A stretch of 11,834 nucleotides of DNA from Verrucomicrobiota bacterium (GTDB lineage: Bacteria; Verrucomicrobiota; Verrucomicrobiia; Limisphaerales; AV2), in assembly GCA_003218935.1 (NCBI GenBank), contig QHPA01000350.1, forward strand, positions 1 through 11,834, written 5' to 3'. A program made the position numbers and the translations under genes. Of the stretch, positions 6,127 through 11,834 are shown in pieces; the first letter of the stretch is position 1, and the number at the start of each line of letters is the position of its first letter. Under the pieces are notes generated by a model. The model had not been told where the DNA came from, made no database searches, and saw only the letters and a list, made by a program, of their open reading frames with translations.

Positions 6127-6642
6127 TCATTCTGCGAAGCCTGGCTTCGGGCTTTCTGGTTTTGTCCGTTCACGCTGCTCCGCAAAAAAGCTCTGCAACA
6201 ACGACCGGCATTCGGCTTCGCGCACACCGCGCGTGATTTCACAGCGGTGGTTCATTGTCGGGAACTGGAGAAGATTCAAGGCACTCCCGGCCGCGCCGCC
6301 TTTCGGGTCGCTCGCCCCGTAAACCAGTCGCGCCAGCCGGACGTGAACGATCGCGCCGGCGCACATCGGACACGGCTCCTTGGTCACGTAAATCGCGCAG
6401 TCAGCCAGCCGCCAGTCACCGACAGCCTCTTCGGCCTGGGTCAACGCGAGCATTTCAGCGTGCGCCGTGGCGTCCTTCAGCAGTTCCACCTGATTAAAAG
6501 CCCGCGCGATGATGCGACCCTCGCGCACGACGACCGCTCCCACCGGCACCTCTTCCGCCTCGTAAGCGCGCCGCGCCTGACGCAGCGCTTCGCCCATGAA
6601 GTAGTGGTCGCTCTGCAGATCAATGATGGGTTCGTCGGGCAT
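6127..6642 (-). CDS. tadA: tRNA adenosine(34) deaminase TadA
   Basis: Converts A34 to inosine in the tRNA-Arg(ACG) wobble position, a cytoplasmic housekeeping function. 171 residues, normal for the family. The cytidine/deoxycytidylate deaminase zinc site is complete: HAE at residues 61-63 (His61 zinc ligand, Glu63 proton shuttle) and PCPMCAGAI with Cys91 and Cys94. EVPVGAVVV, NHRCEITRGV and the acidic/basic C-terminal helix are as expected. The ATG at 6642 lies inside the last codons of the NUDIX gene (23-base overlap), suggesting translational coupling. There is no Shine-Dalgarno; the bases just upstream are a 7-bp tandem repeat. The C-terminal tail after about residue 155 (RERTKPESPKPGFAE) is low-complexity and probably disordered. 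Confidence 0.96.
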   Translation of the reverse strand: MPDEPIIDLQSDHYFMGEALRQARRAYEAEEVPVGAVVVREGRIIARAFNQVELLKDATAHAEMLALTQAEEAVGDWRLADCAIYVTKEPCPMCAGAIVHVRLARLVYGASDPKGGAAGSALNLLQFPTMNHRCEITRGVREAECRSLLQSFFAEQRERTKPESPKPGFAE

Positions 6643-7252
6643 TGCCGGATGTTTGATGTTTGATGGTTGATGGTTGAGTGGATTCTTCCAGCGTCCAGTC
6701 GTTGCGGCCTTCGGGATGAGAATGGCAATGGGCGGCGAAGAAACCGCCGCGATGCCGCCAGAACAACGGCCAGATTTGTTCGCGGTCGGTTTGCGGCAGC
6801 GCCAACCCTTTCAGAGCGTCACGGGAGAAAAACGAGAACCGCCCTTCATCGTGCGGAGGAGGCAGCTTTGCCAACTTCTCGGTAAGCTCGAACAAAAACA
6901 TCAGCCAATGCGCCTGGCCTTCATAGCCGTGCTCGCTGACGATGCCGGTCAGGTGCAGATCGGTCGGTGAGATTCTTAAGCGAATTTCTTCTTCTGCTTC
7001 GCGACAGGCGCAGGTGTAGGGCGACTCGCCGATTTCCATTTTCAATTTGCCGCCGCACGGGCTCCACAGGCCACGATTCGGCTCCTTGCGCCGCTCCAGC
7101 AACAGCACTTCGTCGCGTTCATTGAAGCAATAGAGCAGTGTGGAGATTTTGTACGGCAACGTCACGCCGGCAGTGAAGCAGGAAGCGGGAGCGCGGGCAA
7201 GGTGGCGATGCAAAGCAGGACGACGCCAGCGCACAGCTTCATTTGGGTCCAT
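6620..7252 (-). CDS. NUDIX hydrolase
   Basis: Hydrolyses a nucleoside diphosphate linked to some moiety X; substrate not evident. The core ISTLLYCFNERDEVLLLERR and NRGLWSPCGGK is followed by a NUDIX box ending E-x7-REAEEEIRL, with catalytic REAEEE intact. It departs from the consensus in two ways: G-x7-E in place of G-x5-E, and Arg in place of the last Gly. VSEHGYEGQAHWLMFLFEL forms the remaining sheet. The ATG at 7252 was chosen over the longer frame (7354), which would overlap the divergent ORF at 7308. A GTG at 7165, just before TLPYKISTLL, is also plausible because the 29 residues between look unlike the family. The last dozen or so residues are encoded by a 7-bp tandem repeat and the tadA overlap, so the C-terminus is probably a recent extension. 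Confidence 0.86.
   Translation of the reverse strand: MDPNEAVRWRRPALHRHLARAPASCFTAGVTLPYKISTLLYCFNERDEVLLLERRKEPNRGLWSPCGGKLKMEIGESPYTCACREAEEEIRLRISPTDLHLTGIVSEHGYEGQAHWLMFLFELTEKLAKLPPPHDEGRFSFFSRDALKGLALPQTDREQIWPLFWRHRGGFFAAHCHSHPEGRNDWTLEESTQPSTIKHQTSGNARRTHH
6648..6675. repeat. Four tandem 7-bp repeats (GATGTTT/GATGGTT)
   Basis: Two GATGTTT units (6648-6661) are followed by two GATGGTT units (6662-6675). They lie across the 3' end of the NUDIX gene, just upstream of the tadA start, and are translated there as part of the NUDIX tail (QPSTIKHQTS). The unit is not a multiple of three, so copy-number change would shift the NUDIX frame. Confidence 0.7.
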
Positions 7253-7307
7253 GAGAGACTCTGGCTTTTTTCTGCAAGAATGATTAGCCTCGCCAAAATT
7301 CCCCGCC

Positions 7308-7511
7308 ATGGGCGATGAACATATTCTGCGATACACAGATCTGGCGGCGCTCATTCAGATGGCTAAAGCTCGCGGTTGGCCGACAATGAGAATCGTTCGA
7401 GAGATGTCTTCGGGATTGACCTACGCTGGCGCTCTGAAACTGGCGCGAAAAGCTGCGCCGCTGCTCGACATCACGGTTTCGGAGTTTATGCGACTGCGAA
7501 AGAATGAGTGA
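7308..7511 (+). CDS. Small hypothetical protein, helical
   Basis: 67 residues, not recognised. The sequence looks like a helix-rich soluble domain: DLAALIQMAKARGW, TMRIVREMSSG, then AGALKLARKAAPLLDITVSEF and a basic end (MRLRKNE). The LDITVSEFMRL end could be part of a helix-turn-helix-like or small interaction domain, but this is a guess. Start at 7308 without Shine-Dalgarno. It is divergent from the NUDIX gene (55 bases between starts) and its stop is three bases from the stop of the convergent ORF at 7515. Codon use matches neighbours. Confidence 0.5.
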   Translation: MGDEHILRYTDLAALIQMAKARGWPTMRIVREMSSGLTYAGALKLARKAAPLLDITVSEFMRLRKNE

Positions 7512-7514
7512 AGC

Positions 7515-7811
7515 TCAGGCCTGCTCCAGCTTCGCCAGCAAACGCTCGCTGTAACCGTCTTTGCGAAGCTTGTCGTAATCAATGCGACCGTCCTTCTTCA
7601 GCATGTCCTGCTTGAGCGCGCGCAACAGATTGTTCGAGGCGTGATCGAGTAATTCGGCTTCAGATTTCGCCCGTCGTTTTGAGGTCGCTTTCACGGGGAT
7701 AATTTGCCTCAAACCATTCAGTCGTTCAATTCCCAATTTCAGGCGATTCAAAAACTTGCGCTGAGGCCACGGGATGCGCGTGAGCGACGCTCGCCTGCGC
7801 GGACGAATCAT
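7515..7811 (-). CDS. Small hypothetical protein with charged helical C-terminus
   Basis: 98 residues from the ATG at 7811, or 59 from a GTG at 7694 that has a GAGG about twelve bases upstream. The C-terminal part (AELLDHASNNLLRALKQDML, KKDGRIDYDKLRKDGYSERL, LAKLEQA) looks genuinely coding and helical, with a pattern similar to short helix-rich domains at the ends of verrucomicrobial hypothetical proteins. The first 39 residues are Arg-rich and less convincing, so the shorter start may be right. Function unknown. It converges tail-to-tail with the 7308 ORF with a three-base gap. Confidence 0.5.
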   Translation of the reverse strand: MIRPRRRASLTRIPWPQRKFLNRLKLGIERLNGLRQIIPVKATSKRRAKSEAELLDHASNNLLRALKQDMLKKDGRIDYDKLRKDGYSERLLAKLEQA

Positions 7812-7865
7812 AGTAGAAGTCAGGAGATTGGCCGAAGTTTGAAAGCGCGTAGTCTAACCTTCTCA

Positions 7866-8046
7866 TCAGGGCCTTACATCGTGGCATGACAAGTACCTTA
7901 AGATCGAGGAAAATCCGCACTTAGGGCAAACGCTTTCAATCAAATAGGGATAATGGCAATCAGGGCAATCCGCCTGTGTTTCATCGAAAAGAATTCTGAG
8001 ATGGTCATGTTGAGGTAGCGCGCGATGTGGTCGAACGGATGGCTTA
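7866..8046 (-). pseudogene. Possible remnant with HTH-like and zinc-ribbon segments
   Basis: Downstream of the PQQ gene, two frames carry protein-like sequence. One gives PFDHIARYLNMTISEFF, HTH-like, then runs to a stop near 7950. The other gives FDETQADCPDCHYPYL and IESVCPKCGF, a C-x2-C-x9-C-x2-C zinc-ribbon pattern, ending at 7866. Neither has a start codon between 8046 and the motif; the only ATG for the second frame (8129) is inside the PQQ gene. The simplest reading is one small gene that lost its start and suffered a frameshift, or a chance zinc-knuckle pattern. Base composition is lower in GC than the neighbours. Low certainty. Confidence 0.3.
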
Positions 8047-9378
8047 CTAGTTTCCAACGCAGTAAAGTTTGGAGCCGGTGCGGATGAACAAACAACCGCG
8101 AGCGATGGCGATGCTCGACCGCAAGTCATGGTCGCCCTCGTCCCCCATCGCAGTCGTGTGAAGCAACTTAAACTGCTCGCCCGCCTCCACCACGAACACG
8201 TCGCCGCGATGGTTCATGAAATAAATTTTGCCGTCGGCGGCCGTGGGCGAGGACTCGATTTTCGCCTGGCTGCCTGGCTCGCCCGTCCATTCGATCTTGC
8301 CGCTGGCCGGCACGACCCGGGCGAGTGTCCTTCGGTCGCTGTTCAAAATGTAGAACCGCCCTTCGTAAAACAGCGGTGTGCTCACGTCGGAGGAAATTTC
8401 GCGCTCCGCGCCTTTCCAGGCCAATCCTGAATCGTCCAGGTTGCCTTTGCCTCCGGCTTTGACAGCGAAGACCGGCGCGCCCTTCGGCCCGCAGGCCAGC
8501 TCTACGCCGGCCCCGGCGACCGGGGAAGGGACCAGGCGCCAGTGTGTGATTTTGTCCGGGTTCCACGTGCCCCAACGCCACAGCTCCTTGCCCGTAGCGG
8601 GGTCGTGTCCGGTGATGCAATCGCCGCCCGTGATGAGAATTTCCGTCCGGCCGTTGAAGGTGAACGGAATCGGCGTGGCGTAAGATTCCTTCGATTCTTC
8701 ACGCGCATCATTGGGACGAACGACCTTCCAGAGCTCCTTGCCGGTCTTCGGATCGAGCGCCAAAAGGAACGAATCGATTGGGCCATCCGTGCGTCCACGG
8801 CCATGCACCGGCACGTCGCGTTGGAGGACCTGCAAGTAAAGGCAGCCGTCGTAATACGTCGGGCTGCTGCCGAACGTCCATTGAAACGCGAACTGGCCGT
8901 AGTCTTTCTGAATATTGCGGGACCAAACCTGCTTGCCGTCGAAGTCGAACGCCGCCAGTTGGCCGTTTCCATAAAAGAACCAGACCAGCTTGCCGTCGGT
9001 GACCGGCGAAGGGGAAGCGAGGTTGCTTTTCTCGTCGAGGCTGATGCCGACGCCGGTCTCGTGTTGCCAGAGCGTCTTGCCGGTGGCGCGATCCAGACAC
9101 AGGGCCTGGAGTGTGCCCGCCTGTTGGTCCACTGAATTGACAAAGACCCGGCCGTCCCAAATCACCGGCGTGGCGGCCGAAGGTCCGGGCAGGTTCGCCA
9201 CCCATTTTACGTTTTCAGTTTTCGAAAAGGTGGCCGGAAGCCCTTTCTCCGTGGTGGACCCGTTGAAAAACGGTCCGCGCCATTGCGGCCAGTTTTCCGC
9301 CCGCAATGAATGAAGCGCGAGCGTGACCTGAATGCCCAGTGTCAAAAGCAGAGCGAATATTTTGTTGTTGTTGTTCAT
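8047..9378 (-). CDS. Exported PQQ-type beta-propeller protein
   Basis: 443 residues. AGGAG with a six-base gap selects the second of two adjacent ATGs (9378). A signal peptide (KIFALLLTLGIQVTLALHSL, cut before about ENWPQWRGP) is followed by repeated propeller blades with W-docking/PQQ-like motifs: DRATGKTLWQHE, DFDGKQVWSRN, DPKTGKELWKVV, DPATGKELWRW, PASGKIEWTG. The WPQWRGP opening and LPGPSAATPVIW are typical of planctomycete/verrucomicrobial exported PQQ-binding-like proteins. The blade motifs alone do not show that PQQ is bound or that the protein is an enzyme; many relatives have no known activity. It is divergent from the ThuA gene (175 bases between starts), a pairing compatible with a shared role in secreted carbohydrate or organic-matter processing (inference). 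Ends SKLYCVGN, a normal final strand. Confidence 0.88.
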   Translation of the reverse strand: MNNNNKIFALLLTLGIQVTLALHSLRAENWPQWRGPFFNGSTTEKGLPATFSKTENVKWVANLPGPSAATPVIWDGRVFVNSVDQQAGTLQALCLDRATGKTLWQHETGVGISLDEKSNLASPSPVTDGKLVWFFYGNGQLAAFDFDGKQVWSRNIQKDYGQFAFQWTFGSSPTYYDGCLYLQVLQRDVPVHGRGRTDGPIDSFLLALDPKTGKELWKVVRPNDAREESKESYATPIPFTFNGRTEILITGGDCITGHDPATGKELWRWGTWNPDKITHWRLVPSPVAGAGVELACGPKGAPVFAVKAGGKGNLDDSGLAWKGAEREISSDVSTPLFYEGRFYILNSDRRTLARVVPASGKIEWTGEPGSQAKIESSPTAADGKIYFMNHRGDVFVVEAGEQFKLLHTTAMGDEGDHDLRSSIAIARGCLFIRTGSKLYCVGN

Positions 9379-9553
9379 CATTTTCTCCTGCGCCCGGCAC
9401 AGATTGAAGGCGCTGATTCGGGTGATTCCGCGCAGGCTAATAACAGGCTGACGGCGGCAACACAAGGCGGATTCAGGATTTTTCACGGGAGTCGTTGATG
9501 ATGAATCCGTGCTCGACAGCCGAAAGTTTCAATCTTATGAGTCAGGCAAAGCC

Positions 9554-10351
9554 ATGAAAAAGTTCTCCCTCGCCCTCGCGGGCTGCCTGACAATTTTCCT
9601 GCTGATGGTTCCAGCCAACAACCTGGCGGCGCCGACGGCCAAGCCAACCCTGGTTCTGATTTCCGGCGAATACGAATACAAATCGGCGGAGACGCTGCCC
9701 GTGTTCAAGCAATTTCTGGAAACAAACTACGGGTTCAACTGCGTTTACCTCGAGCGAACCCAGGGCGAAGACATCCCCGGCCTCGACGCGCTCGCCAAAG
9801 CGGACCTGGTCATTCTTTTTGTCCGTCGCATGACTTTGCCTGCCGAACAGCTTGGCAGGATCAAGAACTACCTCGAGTCAGGCAAACCGCTCATTGGCCT
9901 GCGCACGGCCAGTCACTCATTCGAAAACTGGAAAGAGTTCGATCGCGAGGTGCTCGGAGGCAACTACCACAACCACCACAGTGACAAACTGGTCGCGACG
10001 ATCAGAATTGTTCCCGAAGCCGCGGAACATCCCATCTTGAAAGGCGTGGAAAGGGAATTTGTCGCCGGCGGTTCGCTTTACCTCAACTCGCCGTTGCCAC
10101 CGTCGTCCACGGTGTTGTTGATGGGGAGCGTAACCAACCAGCCGTCGGAGCCGGTGGCCTGGACGCATGACTACAAGGGCGCGCGGGTGTTTTACACGTC
10201 GTTGGGACATCCGAAAGATTTTGAAAGTCCCGCATTCCGGCGATTGCTGGTGAACGCAATTTTCTGGACCTTGAACCGGCCCGCGCCGGAGGAATCTGCC
10301 CGAAGTCAGAAACCTGACGCGCAAATAACGGCGGAGAAGACAGCGAAGTGA
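9554..10351 (+). CDS. Exported ThuA-family (trehalose-utilisation-like) protein
   Basis: 265 residues from the ATG at 9554, chosen because it begins a signal peptide (KKFSLALAGCLTIFLLMVPA, likely cut near NNLAA); the longer frame from 9509 adds a polar stretch. A LAGC box at residues 8-11 resembles a lipobox, but the hydrophobic core runs past it, so ordinary secretion is favoured. The body is a class-I glutamine-amidotransferase-like ThuA fold: LVLISGEYEYKSAETLP, DLVILFVRRMTLP, GLRTASHSF, GGNYHNHHSDK, PVAWTHDYKGARVFYTSLGH and the closing FRRLLVNAIFWTLNR. ThuA proteins are tied to sugar metabolism, often as secreted copies in Verrucomicrobiota; the reaction is not established. The tail after residue 242 is low-complexity. 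It converges with the kinase gene 61 bases downstream. Confidence 0.9.
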   Translation: MKKFSLALAGCLTIFLLMVPANNLAAPTAKPTLVLISGEYEYKSAETLPVFKQFLETNYGFNCVYLERTQGEDIPGLDALAKADLVILFVRRMTLPAEQLGRIKNYLESGKPLIGLRTASHSFENWKEFDREVLGGNYHNHHSDKLVATIRIVPEAAEHPILKGVEREFVAGGSLYLNSPLPPSSTVLLMGSVTNQPSEPVAWTHDYKGARVFYTSLGHPKDFESPAFRRLLVNAIFWTLNRPAPEESARSQKPDAQITAEKTAK

Positions 10352-10412
10352 CCGAGCGCCTGGAGCTGACGGATGGGTTTACCGCCGCCACCAGCTTGAC
10401 TGGCCGGCCTGA

Positions 10413-11441
10413 CTACCGTCGCCACCAGCTTCGGCCGACCGAGCCGGTCTCCTTCTTGGCCCGCAACTGGCCGATCAACAACTGGCTCCGCGCGGCCTCC
10501 ATCGCCATGCGAAAATCATCGTAAGTGCGATAGCGTTCCGCCGGGCTTTTCGCCATCGCGATGACGAGCGCGTCGCTGGTGGGCTGGGTGACTTCCGGAA
10601 TCACCTGATTGGGCGGCGTCAACGGGGTGTGAATGTGCGCCGCGACGACTTCCTCGACCGTCGGCGCTTCAAAGGGAACATGGCCGGTCAACGCGTGATA
10701 CAGCGTGCCGGCCAGACTGTACATGTCCGACAGAAAATCCTCGCGTTCGCGCTTAACTTTTTCCGGCGCGATGTAATAAGGCGTGCCCCAAACGGCGGTG
10801 TCGTATTCGGTGTCGGCCTCGGTGCTGCGCGCCAGGCCAAAATCCACCAGCTTCGGCTCGCCTTCGGCGTTGAACAAGATGTTGCCCGGTTTGATGTCGC
10901 GATGAAGCAAGTTGTGCTTGAGGGCAGTGTCCAGGGCCGAGGCGACTTTGCTGCCGATGTCGAGCACGTGCAACTCCGAGAGCCGGCCTTGCTGCTCGAT
11001 CCGATGGTCCAGGCTCCCGCGGTCCGCCAGTTCCATGACGAGGTAGAGTTGTCCCTCAAACTCGTCGAACGTGTAGATGTGGATGATGTTCGTGTGGTTC
11101 AAAGCCGCGCAGGCGCGGGCCTCGCGATAAAAACTCTCCAGCACCTTCGCATCTTCGGTCAAATCTTTCCGCATGAGTTTCACCGCCACCTCGCGTTCGA
11201 GCATCAGGTCAAACGCGCGATACACCGTGCCCATGCCGCCCGAGGCGATCGCATCCCGCAGCTCGAACTGCCGGAGTCGCATCGGCATCATCACTGGATG
11301 GCCGCACTTGGTGCAGGGCGTGGTGGAGAGCGGCGGCAGGTCGCCGGAAATGAAAACCTTGGCGCCACAGCCACCACAAGTCACCATGCGCAGGGGTTTG
11401 CGAACTTCATTCATTCTGGCGTCACAGTTTAACTCTAGCAT
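10413..11441 (-). CDS. Hanks-type Ser/Thr protein kinase with N-terminal zinc ribbon
   Basis: 342 residues, soluble, no membrane segment. The start at 11441 is supported by AGGAA six bases upstream; an internal ATG at 11414 lacks this. A zinc ribbon (C22, C25, C43, C46) precedes a complete kinase domain: glycine loop IASGGMGTVY (65-74), AVK lysine K88, C-helix E107, HRDIKPGN (D182, K184, N187), DFG (200-202), WGTPYYIAPE (225-227) and SDMYSLAGTLYHALTG. All catalytic residues are present. After about residue 315 there is only a short basic tail ending GRSWWRR; no sensor domain is attached. Such zinc-ribbon kinases are cytoplasmic signalling proteins of unknown target. The probable LD-carboxypeptidase gene lies upstream on the same strand across a 293-base repeat-rich spacer, so co-transcription is uncertain. 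Confidence 0.95.
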   Translation of the reverse strand: MLELNCDARMNEVRKPLRMVTCGGCGAKVFISGDLPPLSTTPCTKCGHPVMMPMRLRQFELRDAIASGGMGTVYRAFDLMLEREVAVKLMRKDLTEDAKVLESFYREARACAALNHTNIIHIYTFDEFEGQLYLVMELADRGSLDHRIEQQGRLSELHVLDIGSKVASALDTALKHNLLHRDIKPGNILFNAEGEPKLVDFGLARSTEADTEYDTAVWGTPYYIAPEKVKREREDFLSDMYSLAGTLYHALTGHVPFEAPTVEEVVAAHIHTPLTPPNQVIPEVTQPTSDALVIAMAKSPAERYRTYDDFRMAMEAARSQLLIGQLRAKKETGSVGRSWWRR

Positions 11442-11578
11442 TTAACGTTCCTACTACAAGTTTGGATATCGCTCAGCGCCATCGGGTTCAAAACTTCCCA
11501 CGGTAACAACCAGGAAAAATGAGGTAAATCGCACCGGATTGTGGGTAGCCTCCTTTCGCTTTTGCGAACGCATTGGGA

Positions 11579-11667
11579 CATGAACGGTGCGGCGAGACTC
11601 CGTCGAGCTCTAATTTGTATCCATTGGAGATCAGGGCTCGACGGAGTCTCGCCCCACCTGGTTCATG
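11579..11667. repeat. Large inverted repeat with perfect 18-bp arms (MITE/REP-like)
   Basis: GGCGAGACTCCGTCGAGC (11591-11608) and its exact reverse complement GCTCGACGGAGTCTCGCC (11636-11653) enclose a 27-base loop. The arms extend outward with GGTG/CACC (11586-11589, 11655-11658) and CATGAAC/GTTCATG (11579-11585, 11661-11667). No ORF lies inside. It sits between the kinase gene and the carboxypeptidase fragment. It is a strong hairpin in RNA and probably a dispersed non-autonomous element. Confidence 0.7.
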
Positions 11668-11688
11668 GAAAGTGTCTTAATCTCCTTG

Positions 11689-11710
11689 TAGCGGCGGTCT
11701 GTGACCGCCG
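11689..11710. repeat. REP-like hairpin (GTAGCGGCG family), second copy
   Basis: CGGCGGTC (11692-11699) and GACCGCCG (11703-11710) form a perfect 8-bp stem with a TGT loop, preceded by GTAG and followed by AAAAGGGCGCTCC. It shares the GTAGCGGCG start with 1550-1558. It lies 25 bases past the stop of the carboxypeptidase fragment on the minus strand and could act at its 3' end; on that strand TTTT precedes the stem rather than following it, so it is not a standard terminator. Confidence 0.55.
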
Positions 11711-11734
11711 AAAAGGGCGCTCCTAGTTAGAGCA

Positions 11735-11834
11735 CTATTCGACTGCCGCCTCGATCACTGTCAACGTTCCACGGCCCGTGTCCAGTCTGGCGCGGAGTCC
11801 GATGGGCAACGTGAGCTTGCGCGCCACGTGCCCG
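11735..11834 (-). CDS. Partial: C-terminus of a probable LD-carboxypeptidase (peptidase S66)
   Basis: Only the last 32 codons are in the window, ending at the TAG at 11737-11735; the gene continues beyond 11834. The fragment GHVARKLTLPIGLRARLDTG then RGTLTVIEAAVE matches the well-conserved end of muramoyltetrapeptide (LD-) carboxypeptidases (pattern GH-x4-LTLP-x-G-x3-LD-x4-TLT-x2-E). In that family the final His-containing strand lies near the catalytic Ser-His-Glu triad. The enzyme removes the terminal D-Ala from murein tetrapeptides during cell-wall recycling. The call rests on this short match from memory. Confidence 0.65.
   Translation of the reverse strand, partial: GHVARKLTLPIGLRARLDTGRGTLTVIEAAVE

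Noticed and set aside
7253..7354. Longer NUDIX N-terminus starting at 7354
   Set aside because: It overlaps the divergent 7308 ORF and adds residues unlike NUDIX proteins; ATG 7252 or GTG 7165 fits better.
8128..9498. Several + strand open frames opposite the PQQ gene (8542-9135 and others)
   Set aside because: Shadow frames of the PQQ beta-propeller gene; no motifs of their own.
1..11834. CRISPR array, prophage or conjugative system
   Set aside because: No regularly spaced direct repeats, and no cas, phage structural, integrase or transposase genes are visible on either strand.

Overview
The window is GC-rich, densely coded on both strands, and most probably comes from a Verrucomicrobiota chromosome (Limisphaerales/Pedosphaera-like). 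That placement is an inference. It rests on the gene types (exported secretin-N-domain protein, exported PHP hydrolase, exported PQQ beta-propeller next to a ThuA protein, zinc-ribbon Hanks kinase, stand-alone CBM48 protein, DUF6941-type protein) and on several short dispersed repeats of kinds I associate with that phylum.

Layout. 72-1498 (+): an exported protein with secretin-type N domains, split by a frameshift near 950-975 where a conserved core segment also seems to be missing. 1621-2945 (-): an exported PHP-domain protein, split by an apparent one-base loss in a G run. 3056-4711 (-): leuA (2-isopropylmalate synthase, type 2). 4930-5079 (-): a complete leucine attenuator for leuA, made of a leader peptide with eight Leu codons, competing hairpins 1:2 and 2:3, and a rho-independent terminator 3:4. 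A 194-bp MITE-like inverted-repeat element (4736-4929) lies between the attenuator and leuA. 5164-5571 (+): DUF6941-like protein. 5737-6069 (+): CBM48/E-set glycogen-binding-type protein. 6127-6642 (-): tadA, overlapping the end of a NUDIX hydrolase (6620-7252, -). 7308-8046: two small convergent hypothetical ORFs and a degraded-looking zinc-ribbon/HTH stretch. 8047-9378 (-): exported PQQ-type beta-propeller protein, divergent from an exported ThuA-family protein (9554-10351, +). 10413-11441 (-): zinc-ribbon Ser/Thr kinase. 11442-11734: repeat-rich spacer. 11735-11834 (-): 3' end of a probable LD-carboxypeptidase.

How the genes relate. This is a patchwork of mostly independent housekeeping and accessory genes, not one pathway. 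The clearest regulatory unit is the leuA leader, where translation of Leu codons would control whether transcription reaches leuA. tadA and the NUDIX gene overlap and are probably co-transcribed. The PQQ and ThuA genes share a divergent promoter region. No CRISPR array, rRNA, tRNA, transposase or phage gene is visible.
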